This document shows positions 1 to 7,285 of a stretch of 64,000 bases of DNA, in pieces. Each line of letters opens with the position of its first letter. The first letter of the stretch is position 1. The stretch comes from DAOTVX01 sp034436015. GTDB lineage: Bacteria > Chloroflexota > Anaerolineae > Anaerolineales > Villigracilaceae. The notes beneath the pieces were generated by a model. The model did no database searches, was not told the origin of the DNA, and was given only the letters and a program-made list of their open reading frames with translations. The position numbers and the translations under genes were made by a program. The DNA lies in contig DAOTWG010000004.1 in the NCBI GenBank assembly GCA_034436015.1, positions 43,114 through 107,113 of the forward strand. Reading direction: 5' to 3'.

Positions 1-2
1 AA

Positions 3-878
3 GTCAGCCGCCCAACGCAAGAAGAGGTGGAAATGATGCCGGTCGGGGCAGCCGTGGCCGGTCTGTTGCATTTGGCGGCCGCGCCGCGCGAACGCGTGGA
101 AACGCTCTTGCAACGCAAGATTACCACGATTGCCTATGAGCAAATCCGCGAGGCGGATGATTCCTTGCCGGTACTGCGTCCCTTTAGTCAAATTTGCGGT
201 ACTATGACGGCGACGATCGCGGCGCGTCTGCTACAATCGGATCAAGGCGGTAAGGGAACGCTGCTGGGAGGAATCCCCGGCGTGCCTCCGGCGGAAGTGG
301 TCATTCTTGGCGCAGGCGTGGCCGGATGTTGTGCACAGCGCGCCTTCAGCGGACTGGGCGCACACGTAACAATGCTAGATATGAACATGAAGGCGCTTCA
401 GCGTGTCGCTGAACGCACACCTGCGCCCGTGACCATGATCGCTACCCGTCGTAACATTGAGCGTGCTTGCGCCTATGCCGATGTCGTGGTCTGCGCTGTA
501 CTCGTACCGGGACAACGTGCTCCCATCGTAGTCCCAAGAGAAATCGTCCAGAAAATGAGGCCTCGCTCGGTCATCATTGATTTGAGTATTGACCAGGGAG
601 GCGGTGTGGAAACTTCACGCCCAACGACGCATCAGCAGCCAACCTATGTGGAAGAGGGCATTATTCATTACTGCGTTCCGAACATCCCCAGCGTTGCAGC
701 GCGCGCCGCGACGCACGCGTTCGTCAACGCGGCCATGGAATACCTTTTGACCCTAGCCGATAGCGGAATCGAACAGGCAATTACAGAAAATCTCGCATTG
801 TCCAGAGCGGTATGCACCTATGCCGGACAATTGCGTAATCTTACCCTACTGAGTGGAGGCACTCATGGATTGGAATAG
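3..878 (+). CDS. ald: Alanine dehydrogenase, 5' end outside window
   Basis: NAD-dependent alanine dehydrogenase, interconverting L-alanine with pyruvate and ammonia in the cytoplasm. The reading frame is open to the left edge of the window, so roughly the first 90-100 residues are missing; the visible part begins in the family's conserved RPTQEEVEMMPVGAAVAG stretch. Family signatures follow in order: KGTLLGGIPGVPPAEV, then the Rossmann glycine motif ILGAGVAG, then DLSIDQGG and ETSRPTTH, then HYCVPNIPSVAARAATHAF with the ordered C-terminal helix. The related NAD(P) transhydrogenase alpha subunit shares the fold, but the DQGG and NIPS blocks favour alanine dehydrogenase. The stop overlaps the start of the next gene by 14 bases, so the acyl-CoA transferase is probably translationally coupled. 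Together with pyruvate kinase downstream this reads as a pyruvate-centred metabolic operon. Confidence 0.93.
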   Translation, partial: VSRPTQEEVEMMPVGAAVAGLLHLAAAPRERVETLLQRKITTIAYEQIREADDSLPVLRPFSQICGTMTATIAARLLQSDQGGKGTLLGGIPGVPPAEVVILGAGVAGCCAQRAFSGLGAHVTMLDMNMKALQRVAERTPAPVTMIATRRNIERACAYADVVVCAVLVPGQRAPIVVPREIVQKMRPRSVIIDLSIDQGGGVETSRPTTHQQPTYVEEGIIHYCVPNIPSVAARAATHAFVNAAMEYLLTLADSGIEQAITENLALSRAVCTYAGQLRNLTLLSGGTHGLE

Positions 879-2175
879 CATTTATCGTTCGCGCGTGACC
901 TCTGCCGAAGAGGCTATACGTGCCATCAAACCGGGGAATCGGGTTTTTATGACCGGCAACGCTTCGGTTCCGCAGAAGCTGCTGGCCGCGCTGGTGGACT
1001 ATGCTCCGGAGCTGCACGATGTGGAAATCTGCCAGGCGTTATCGGTTGGACCAGCAGATTACGTACGCCCGGGCATGGAGAAGCACATTCGCGTCAACTC
1101 GATGTTCATCAGCGCCAACGTGCGCCAGGCCATCTGGGAAGGCCGGGCCGATTTCACGCCGGTACTTCTTTCCGAGTTTCCCTTGCTTTTCAAGAACAAA
1201 GTGCTGCCGGTAGATGTAGCGCTTGTGCATGTCTCCCCGCCCGATGAACACGGCTTCTGTTCCTTCGGCGTCGAAGTCGGGCCGACGAAGTCGCCGGCCG
1301 AATCGGCCAACATTATCATCGCCGAGGTCAACGAGCAAATGCCGCGCACGTTGGGCGATTCTTTCATCCACGTCAGCCGTCTGAACTACATCGTGCCGGT
1401 GGACTACCCGCTTCCCGAGGTTGTCATGAACGAGGGGAAGGACGATGAGGTCGTGCGCAAGATCGCAGAGTATACGGCCGAGTTAATTCCAGACAACGCC
1501 ACCATGCAGATGGGCATTGGCGCTATTCCGGATACCATCCTGTCGTTTCTCGATAACAAGAAAGATCTAGGAATCCACACGGAACTCTTCTCCGATGGCG
1601 TGGTGCGGCTGGTGGAGGCCGGCGTCATTACCAACGCGCGCAAGACGCTCCACCCAGGTAAAATCGTGGTCGGCTTCCTGATCGGCACGCAGAAACTCTA
1701 CCGCTGGGCGCACAACAACCCCTTGTGCGAATTTCACCCCACAGAATACATTAACGACCCGTTCGTGATTGCCCAAAACGAACGCATGGTGGCGATTAAC
1801 TCCGCGATCGAAATTGACTTAACCGGTCAGGTCTGCGCCGATAGCATTGGCCCCAAGTTCTTCAGCGGAGTCGGCGGGCAACTGGATTTCATCTATGGCG
1901 CCTCGCGTTCTAAAGGTGGCAAGCCGATTATCGCCATGCCCAGCACAACCATCGGTAAAGACGGTAAACTGATCAGCAAAATTGTGGCTACCCTGAAGCC
2001 GGGCGCAGGCGTGGTGACAACGCGCAATCATGTCCACTACCTTGTGACCGAATATGGCATAGCCGACTTGTACGGCAAATCCATTCGTCAGCGAGCGCAC
2101 GCACTGATCAACATTGCCCATCCCGACTTTCGCGATGATCTGAGAAAACAGGCAAAGGAATTAAACTGGATTTAA
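865..2175 (+). CDS. Acetyl-CoA hydrolase/transferase family (4-hydroxybutyrate CoA-transferase-like)
   Basis: A 436-residue class I CoA-transferase of the Cat2/AbfT type, moving CoA between an acyl-CoA and a free acid such as acetate. The ATG at 865 was chosen because GGAGG lies 5 nt upstream (855-859); a GTG at 853 lacks such a site. Conserved elements visible are a middle region with HVSPPDEHGFCSFGVE, the QMGIGAIPD glycine loop, and HTELFSDG, whose glutamate is the expected catalytic residue that forms the glutamyl-CoA thioester. The C-terminal half has GGQLDFIYGA and a TEYGIADLYG block typical of the family. Length matches the family. The exact acyl substrate (acetate, propionate, 4-hydroxybutyrate) cannot be told from the sequence. 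It is sandwiched between alanine dehydrogenase and pyruvate kinase, 5 nt before the latter. Confidence 0.92.
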   Translation: MDWNSIYRSRVTSAEEAIRAIKPGNRVFMTGNASVPQKLLAALVDYAPELHDVEICQALSVGPADYVRPGMEKHIRVNSMFISANVRQAIWEGRADFTPVLLSEFPLLFKNKVLPVDVALVHVSPPDEHGFCSFGVEVGPTKSPAESANIIIAEVNEQMPRTLGDSFIHVSRLNYIVPVDYPLPEVVMNEGKDDEVVRKIAEYTAELIPDNATMQMGIGAIPDTILSFLDNKKDLGIHTELFSDGVVRLVEAGVITNARKTLHPGKIVVGFLIGTQKLYRWAHNNPLCEFHPTEYINDPFVIAQNERMVAINSAIEIDLTGQVCADSIGPKFFSGVGGQLDFIYGASRSKGGKPIIAMPSTTIGKDGKLISKIVATLKPGAGVVTTRNHVHYLVTEYGIADLYGKSIRQRAHALINIAHPDFRDDLRKQAKELNWI

Positions 2176-2180
2176 GTCTC

Positions 2181-3620
2181 ATGGGACGGCGAGCAAAAAT
2201 CATCGCCACGATCGGGCCAGCCTGCCAAGATGAGGCGACATTAGAACGGATGATACTGGCCGGGATGGATGTGGCGCGCTTGAACTTCTCCCACGGCGAC
2301 CACGACACGCATGCTACATGGGCCTCGCGCCTGCGCTCCATAGCTGCTCGTCTAGGACGGCCGCTGGCTATTCTGCAAGACTTGCAGGGGCCAAAGATTC
2401 GGGTTGGCAGCCTGCCGCATCCACTGGCCCTGGCCGCCGGCCAGGAAATTGCGCTCTACCCGGCAGGAAGCAAGGCGGTCGCCTTCGCGGAAGTCTCGCC
2501 CTCGATTCCGGTGGATTTCGCCGAGCTGTTCAACGCCGTCCGGCCCGGCGACCGCATCTTGCTCGACGATGGACGAGTAGCGTTGCGAGTCGAACAGACA
2601 AGGCCGGATGGCATTTCCGCACGCGTCGAGATAGGCGGCATGCTTTCCTCCCACAAAGGCATCAACCTGCCAGGCATAACCCTGGATATTCCGGCTTTCA
2701 CAGAGAAGGATGCCGCCGATCTGGCTTTTGCTCTGTCGTTAGACATCGAGGCGGTTGCCATTTCCTTCGTCCGCCGGCCAGAGGATGTCTTGCAGGTGCG
2801 CCAGGCGATCGCGGAAAGCGCGCCGAGGCAGCCGCCAATGGTAATCGCCAAGTTGGAACGCCCAGAGGCGCTGGACCACCTGGATGCCATTCTAGAGGTG
2901 GCCGACGGCGTCATGGTAGCACGCGGGGATTTGGGCGTAGAGATGTCTCCGGAGGATGTCCCTGGCGTGCAAAAGCGCGTCGTGCGCGCGGCCAATCGCA
3001 AAGGGAAAGTTGTCATCACAGCCACGCAGATGCTCGAATCCATGATTCACAACCCGCTGCCAACGAGGGCGGAAACTTCCGACGTAGCCAATGCCATCTT
3101 CGACGGCGCCGACGCCGTGATGCTTTCCGGCGAGACCGCTGTGGGAAAGTATCCCTTGCAGGCTGTCCAAATGATGGATCGCATCATCTGTCAGGCAGAG
3201 GCAGATTTCAATGAATGGGGGAGAAAAAGGGAATGGGTAGTAGATGCGTGGGACGATGCCTTAGCGGTAACGCGTGCGGCTTGCGAACTGGCAGAGGATA
3301 GAGATGTGACAGCAATCGCCGTGTTCACGCGCGGTGGCCGCTCTGCCTGGTTAATGGCACGGGCGCGTCCGCGCGTGCCCGTGCTGGCGTTTACTTCAGA
3401 GAAATCCATCTACCGGCAACTGGCTTTGGCGTGGGGCGTAGAAGCGCACATGGTGCCGTTCGTCAATACCGTAGATGAGATGGTAATCTGCATTGAGAAC
3501 GCTTTGCGCGCCAGCGGTCGCGTCCAGGCCGGTCAACAGGTCGTCCTCGTCTGCGGCTATCCGGTGGGTGAACTCCGGCCGCCGAATATGGCTCTGCTGC
3601 ATACTATTCAGCAAGGGTAA
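2181..3620 (+). CDS. pyk: Pyruvate kinase
   Basis: A 479-residue pyruvate kinase catalysing phosphoenolpyruvate plus ADP to pyruvate plus ATP, the last step of glycolysis. The TIM-barrel domain shows TIGPA near residue 11, RLNFSHG with the substrate-binding arginine and asparagine, and LQDLQGPKIRVG. The B-domain follows, then VIAKLERPEAL with the catalytic-site lysine and glutamate, MVARGDLGVEM for metal binding, and ATQMLESMIHNPLPTRAETSDVANA split over the active site. The C-terminal allosteric-type domain carries FTRGGRSAWLMARARP. The common extra PEP-utiliser domain is absent. It begins 5 nt after the CoA-transferase stop and is followed by a perfect 11-bp inverted repeat that probably ends the transcript. 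Confidence 0.97.
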   Translation: MGRRAKIIATIGPACQDEATLERMILAGMDVARLNFSHGDHDTHATWASRLRSIAARLGRPLAILQDLQGPKIRVGSLPHPLALAAGQEIALYPAGSKAVAFAEVSPSIPVDFAELFNAVRPGDRILLDDGRVALRVEQTRPDGISARVEIGGMLSSHKGINLPGITLDIPAFTEKDAADLAFALSLDIEAVAISFVRRPEDVLQVRQAIAESAPRQPPMVIAKLERPEALDHLDAILEVADGVMVARGDLGVEMSPEDVPGVQKRVVRAANRKGKVVITATQMLESMIHNPLPTRAETSDVANAIFDGADAVMLSGETAVGKYPLQAVQMMDRIICQAEADFNEWGRKREWVVDAWDDALAVTRAACELAEDRDVTAIAVFTRGGRSAWLMARARPRVPVLAFTSEKSIYRQLALAWGVEAHMVPFVNTVDEMVICIENALRASGRVQAGQQVVLVCGYPVGELRPPNMALLHTIQQG

Positions 3621-3636
3621 TCGCCAACAGAATCGC

Positions 3637-3669
3637 CTCGGGGCCGCTTGGGTATGACGGCCCCGAGGG
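3637..3669. terminator. Strong inverted repeat between convergent genes
   Basis: A perfect 11-bp stem (cctcggggccg / cggccccgagg) with an 11-nt loop lies between pyk and the convergent lipoprotein gene. There is no T-tract after it, only a few A residues, so it is either an intrinsic terminator of unusual form acting in both directions or a 3' stability hairpin. Confidence 0.55.
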
Positions 3670-3711
3670 AGGCGAAAACGAATGTCAAAGAGGCTTGCCT
3701 GACCTTGCCTG

Positions 3712-4536
3712 TCATTTCCGTGTTTGGTCGGCCTGCGGCCAAGGAATCTCCACCGGTTTGGTATAGCCGTGCTTCTCAACGGCATAGAGCCAGCCTTTCG
3801 AGGAGGCAGAACATCCTGGTTCATCGGTTACTGTGTAGGTAGTATGGTACTGGTCTGGTAGTGAAACGGTCCACCAGAGATAAGTGCCGTTTTGACAAAC
3901 CCAGGCCTCGATAAAGTAGCCGCGGTCGTCGTCCTCCGTCATCCAGACCTCATTCCAGCGAATCGTGACCTCGTTCCCCTCGCGATAGGCGCGCACACCG
4001 CTGGGCGGTTCATACAGGACGCTCGGTCCAGGCAGGCGCACTTCCTGATAGACCAGGCGGGTAATATCGCCCTCCACCTCCACTACAGAAGGCGACACCC
4101 AGCAAGCATAATGAATCTTGTCCGGTCGCACGTAAAGCCAATTACTATAACGAAAGCGACCCCATACGAGGCCTGTATCCCCCTTGTAAAGATCGGCAGC
4201 GTGCAAGTATGCCTTGGAAGGCCCATAGCGGCAATGCGCCTGCATTTTCACGCGGAAGGTGGGGAAAGCAAAGGTGGGGGTCGGCGTGATGGTCGGTGTG
4301 GCCGTGTCGGTGGGAGTGAGTGTAAAGGTAAACGTAGCGCTCGGCGTGAAGGTGAACGTCGGAGTAAAGGTAGAAGTTGGGGTAAAGGTGTTCGTTGGGG
4401 TCAAGGTGAAGGTGGGGGTTGGCGTATGAGTTGGCGCAAAGAGAGGCAACCGCGACGGAGTACACGCAGCGGAGAACAAAACGATGACCAGGCCAAGCCA
4501 AAGTCCGGGAAAGGGCTGCAAGGAAGAGAGTCGCAT
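3712..4536 (-). CDS. Lipoprotein with Thr-Pro-rich linker, SH3-like and Fn3-like domains
   Basis: A predicted exported lipoprotein of 274 residues. The ATG at 4536 was preferred over an upstream in-frame start because it places a classical signal peptide first: basic MRLSS, a hydrophobic stretch GLVIVLFS and the lipobox SAAC at about residue 25. Next comes a low-complexity linker of TP/TPT/TFTPT units (about residues 36-95) that would hold the domain off the membrane or cell wall. The segment with CRYGPSKAYLHAADLYKGD and YACWVSP resembles a bacterial SH3 repeat, usually cell-wall or ligand binding. The tail with VTIRWNEVWM and YFIEAWVCQNG looks like an Fn3-type beta sandwich. Such linkers are frequent in Chloroflexota and some cyanobacterial exported proteins. 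Its ligand is not predictable. Confidence 0.72.
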   Translation of the reverse strand: MRLSSLQPFPGLWLGLVIVLFSAACTPSRLPLFAPTHTPTPTFTLTPTNTFTPTSTFTPTFTFTPSATFTFTLTPTDTATPTITPTPTFAFPTFRVKMQAHCRYGPSKAYLHAADLYKGDTGLVWGRFRYSNWLYVRPDKIHYACWVSPSVVEVEGDITRLVYQEVRLPGPSVLYEPPSGVRAYREGNEVTIRWNEVWMTEDDDRGYFIEAWVCQNGTYLWWTVSLPDQYHTTYTVTDEPGCSASSKGWLYAVEKHGYTKPVEIPWPQADQTRK

Positions 4537-4683
4537 CGGTATCCTAGGAAAACGCAAGTCAACTACACAAATCCACGCCCGATGGGAAACCACGTTGCTT
4601 CTTCGAGCACTGTTCTGGTTGCACACTACGGGCCAAAGATTTGTAGCACACGTAGGACAGAAGGAATATGACCGAACAAGACA

Positions 4684-5106
4684 CTAGGGTACGACCACTT
4701 TGCACTCGTACCACTGCGCGACCGTGACGCCGCCTTTAAAACGCGCCGCGACCACGAAACTCAGGGGCACGCCGTCGGCAAAAGCGGCTGTTGTGGAATC
4801 TTTGCCGCGCAGAGTCAGATACAACGTCGCCGACGTCCCACGGCCGGCCCGATCGTTCCCTTCAAAAACCACGTAGCGCCCCGGATACTGGGGAGCCGGC
4901 ATCGCCACTGCGAAAAGGTATTCGGCTTCACTGGTTACCCGAATCGCAATCGTGTACGTCTCGCCAACGTTCAAGGCGGCGGGAAGAGGGGTAAGCAGGT
5001 CAAAGGAGACCAGCGGCGAGGAAGGTGGTTGCGGCGCCGCGGCGACCGGAACCGGCGCCAATCCGAAAACAAAGGCCAGAGCCAGAAGACGAGCAAGCAA
5101 CCTCAT
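4684..5106 (-). CDS. Small secreted protein of unknown function
   Basis: A 140-residue protein with a clear signal peptide: MRLLARLL, a hydrophobic core ALAFVFGLAP, and a likely signal peptidase I site after VAAA (about residue 24). The mature part is beta-rich, with TYTIAIRVTSEAEYLFAVAM and ATLYLTLRGKD suggesting an immunoglobulin-like or cohesin-like sandwich, but I do not recognise a named family. A strong ribosome-binding site GGAGG sits just upstream of the ATG. It is divergent from the ATP-grasp gene and separated from the lipoprotein by about 150 bp, so the two exported proteins may or may not be co-transcribed. A single cysteine near the C-terminus (WYECKVVVP) means no internal disulfide. 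Confidence 0.65.
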   Translation of the reverse strand: MRLLARLLALAFVFGLAPVPVAAAPQPPSSPLVSFDLLTPLPAALNVGETYTIAIRVTSEAEYLFAVAMPAPQYPGRYVVFEGNDRAGRGTSATLYLTLRGKDSTTAAFADGVPLSFVVAARFKGGVTVAQWYECKVVVP

Positions 5107-5145
5107 GACAACCTCCTCTCCATAACATACCGAGAAATTAACCTC

Positions 5146-5173
5146 TTGTCATTTTGGTATATTGTACTATACT
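5146..5173 (+). promoter_or_regulatory. SigA-type promoter for the ATP-grasp gene
   Basis: TTGTCA (5146-5151), a 16-nt spacer and TATACT (5168-5173), each 5 of 6 to consensus. The predicted start is near 5180, giving a leader of about 30 nt with GGAGG before the ATG at 5211. Confidence 0.6.
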
Positions 5174-5210
5174 ACAACACAGAAAAAATCTTCTTTTTCG
5201 GAGGCACACC

Positions 5211-6398
5211 ATGTTCGATACAATGTTGCAGGAGCAGGAAGCGGATAAGCCTCCCGATCCGCGCCCGCGTTCGGCGGGACCGTGGCGGGTGGCAGTATTA
5301 GCCAATGTCAAGGAAAGAGGCAAGCCTCTTCCGCCGGATGTTCCCCCTGACGCGGGCGCTGACTATGACTATATCGAAACCATCAACAGCATCCGGGCCG
5401 CCATCGAGAGCGATGGTCATCAGACGGTTTTTATTCCGGCTGATCGGGATTTACCTTATGCCCTAAAGGAAGTCCGCCCGGATATTTGCTTTAACATTGC
5501 CGAAGGATTGGGGGGAGACGCTCGCGAGGCGCAAACGCCGGCCTTGCTGGAGATGTTGCGCATCCCCTATACGGGCTCGCGCGTGCTAACCAACGCGATC
5601 GCACTGGACAAGACATTGACCAAACGCATCTGGCGCGATCGCCGTCTGCCGGTGGCGCCTTTTCAGGAATTTACGTTTGGCGATGAACCACTGCGGCCGG
5701 AACTGCGTTTTCCACTCTTCGTCAAGCCGGCGCGCGAAGGCACCGGCATGGGCGTGGATGCCAATGCCGTTGTGCACAACGAGGCAGAACTGCGAGAACG
5801 TGTGGCCTACCTCATCCGCGCCTATCAGCAACCGGCGCTGGTAGAAACGTTCCTGCCGGGGCGTGAATTTACCGTCGGCATTCTGGGACGCCCCGACGCA
5901 CCGATGTATTCACGCCACCCGGAATGGTACGATGCGGACGGTTTCCATCGCTTCCCGGTGCTCGAGCTGGACAGCAGTGTCTCGGTAACGCCGGGAATCT
6001 ACAGTCAGATGGCAAAATCACAAGAGATCGGTTCGGAAGGCGCGCCGCTCTACCTCTGCCCTGCGCCCATTGACCCGGAATTGACTCGCAAGTTGCAATA
6101 TCTGGCCTACCGCGCCCATGCGGTCCTCGGCGCGCTGGACGTTTCGCGTACCGACATCCGCCTCGACGCAGAAGGGCAACCGCGCTTGCTTGAGATCAAC
6201 CCCTTGCCGGGCCTTACACCCGATTACTCCGATCTTTGCCTCATGGCCAAGGCGGAAGGCGTCGCTTATGAGGATCTGATTTTGGAGATTCTGTACCTTG
6301 GGGCCTCGCGCTGGGGATTGGTACCACCGCGCGAGGTTTTCCTCCCCCGGCGAAAACGCGCCCCTATGCCCCTGAGCATGATGCCGGTGATCCGTTAA
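5211..6398 (+). CDS. D-alanine--D-alanine ligase-like ATP-grasp protein
   Basis: A 395-residue ATP-grasp enzyme related to D-Ala-D-Ala ligase. The ATG at 5211 follows GGAGG by 6 nt; an upstream start would fall inside the promoter. The N-terminal domain has DICFNIAEGLGGDAREAQ and IPYTGS, the Ddl-like substrate region. The ATP-grasp domain has the lysine strand FPLFVKPAREGTGMGV, the ETFLPGREFTVGIL strand, and the metal-binding RTDIRLD and LEINPLPGLTP motifs where the glutamate and asparagine bind magnesium. It is longer than a typical Ddl, with an N-terminal extension and a basic tail (FLPRRKRAPM). Ddl paralogues of this kind can join other amino acids, so the exact substrate is open. A strong terminator follows at once, so it appears monocistronic. 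Confidence 0.82.
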   Translation: MFDTMLQEQEADKPPDPRPRSAGPWRVAVLANVKERGKPLPPDVPPDAGADYDYIETINSIRAAIESDGHQTVFIPADRDLPYALKEVRPDICFNIAEGLGGDAREAQTPALLEMLRIPYTGSRVLTNAIALDKTLTKRIWRDRRLPVAPFQEFTFGDEPLRPELRFPLFVKPAREGTGMGVDANAVVHNEAELRERVAYLIRAYQQPALVETFLPGREFTVGILGRPDAPMYSRHPEWYDADGFHRFPVLELDSSVSVTPGIYSQMAKSQEIGSEGAPLYLCPAPIDPELTRKLQYLAYRAHAVLGALDVSRTDIRLDAEGQPRLLEINPLPGLTPDYSDLCLMAKAEGVAYEDLILEILYLGASRWGLVPPREVFLPRRKRAPMPLSMMPVIR

Positions 6399-6403
6399 GG
6401 CGA

Positions 6404-7285
6404 CTATCTCACGAGGCGGGAGAGCCAAATCTCCCGCCTTTTCTTTTCTCCCTGTGTAGCGGGAATGGCAATCAGAACAACGGTGATATTATCGCGTCCA
6501 CCGCGCCGACAGGCTAGTTCTATCAAACGATCTGCCGCAGCGCGCAGAGAAATCGGGGAGTTCCCCCGGCAAGCGGGAAACCGCAAAAGGCGCGCGAGCT
6601 CATCGTCTTCGACTTCGTCCGTAAGACCATCTGTACAGAGCAAGAGAATATCCGCCGGCGCCAATCGCATCCCTTGATTCAGGCATGCCTGCGTATCACT
6701 CTCGCGATCACGCATACGCAGACGCATATCCGCTTGAGGTGGCGCAGCCGATCCCAAGTAACGACGAATGACATGATAGTTTGGATGCCGACGCGCAGAA
6801 CGAGCGTCTAAAATGCCTTTCTCAACGGCCTCCTGAATCCAGGTATGATCCGTGGTCAGACGGTGCAATTGATCGCCGCGCAAGAGGTAAATCCGCGAAT
6901 CGCCCACCCAGGCTGCGTACAAACGATTGCCAATAATCAGCACGCAGGCGCATGTCGTGCCCATTCCTAGACGTTCCTCGCTACACGCTTGCACACTGAT
7001 TTCCCGACCGGCAGCCTGAATCGCATAGTGCAACGTTTCCAGGGGTTGTTTGCCGTCACTGAGAGCAACGATATGACTGATGGTATTCACTGCGATCTCC
7101 GCGGCGACCTCCCCCGCGCGATGACCACCAATACCATCGGCTACAACCGCAAAGAGCGCCGGCGTGTGGTCGTCCACGCCAAGTCGGTACGCGGTCACAG
7201 CAAAACGATCCTCGTTTTGCTTATCAGTCAGCCCTGCATGAGACCGGGCAACTACATGGAGATGGGAGCGAGGCAGACGTATCAT
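6404..7285 (-). CDS. PP2C-family protein serine/threonine phosphatase
   Basis: A 293-residue PPM/PP2C phosphatase, Mn/Mg-dependent, reversing Ser/Thr phosphorylation in the cytoplasm. Metal-binding and core motifs are present in order: SHAGLTDKQNEDRF near residue 14, FAVVADGIGGHRAGEVA, GMGTTCACVLI, AWVGDSRIYLLR, LLCTDGLTDEV and GRDNITVVLI. No transmembrane or sensor domain is attached. Its start overlaps the stop of the VWA-FHA gene by 4 nt (ATGA), so the phosphatase and a phosphothreonine-recognising FHA protein are made together, a common arrangement in Ser/Thr kinase circuits. No kinase is visible in the window. Confidence 0.93.
   Translation of the reverse strand: MIRLPRSHLHVVARSHAGLTDKQNEDRFAVTAYRLGVDDHTPALFAVVADGIGGHRAGEVAAEIAVNTISHIVALSDGKQPLETLHYAIQAAGREISVQACSEERLGMGTTCACVLIIGNRLYAAWVGDSRIYLLRGDQLHRLTTDHTWIQEAVEKGILDARSARRHPNYHVIRRYLGSAAPPQADMRLRMRDRESDTQACLNQGMRLAPADILLLCTDGLTDEVEDDELARLLRFPACRGNSPISLRAAADRLIELACRRGGRDNITVVLIAIPATQGEKKRREIWLSRLVR
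6414..6446 (+). terminator. Rho-independent terminator of the ATP-grasp gene
   Basis: Perfect 9-bp stem aggcgggag / ctcccgcct with an 8-nt loop, followed by tttcttttct. It lies inside the last codons of the convergent PP2C gene. Confidence 0.88.

Noticed and set aside
2318..3214. 298-residue open frame inside pyruvate kinase
   Set aside because: Arg/Gly-rich shadow translation of a strongly conserved gene in another frame.
4270..4440. Repetitive DNA in the lipoprotein gene, possibly a CRISPR or satellite
   Set aside because: It is a coding repeat for TP/TFTPT units, with no spacer pattern.
3892..4671. Plus-strand 259-residue ORF over the lipoprotein gene
   Set aside because: Shadow of the Thr-Pro repeat region (Gly/Arg-rich when read backwards).
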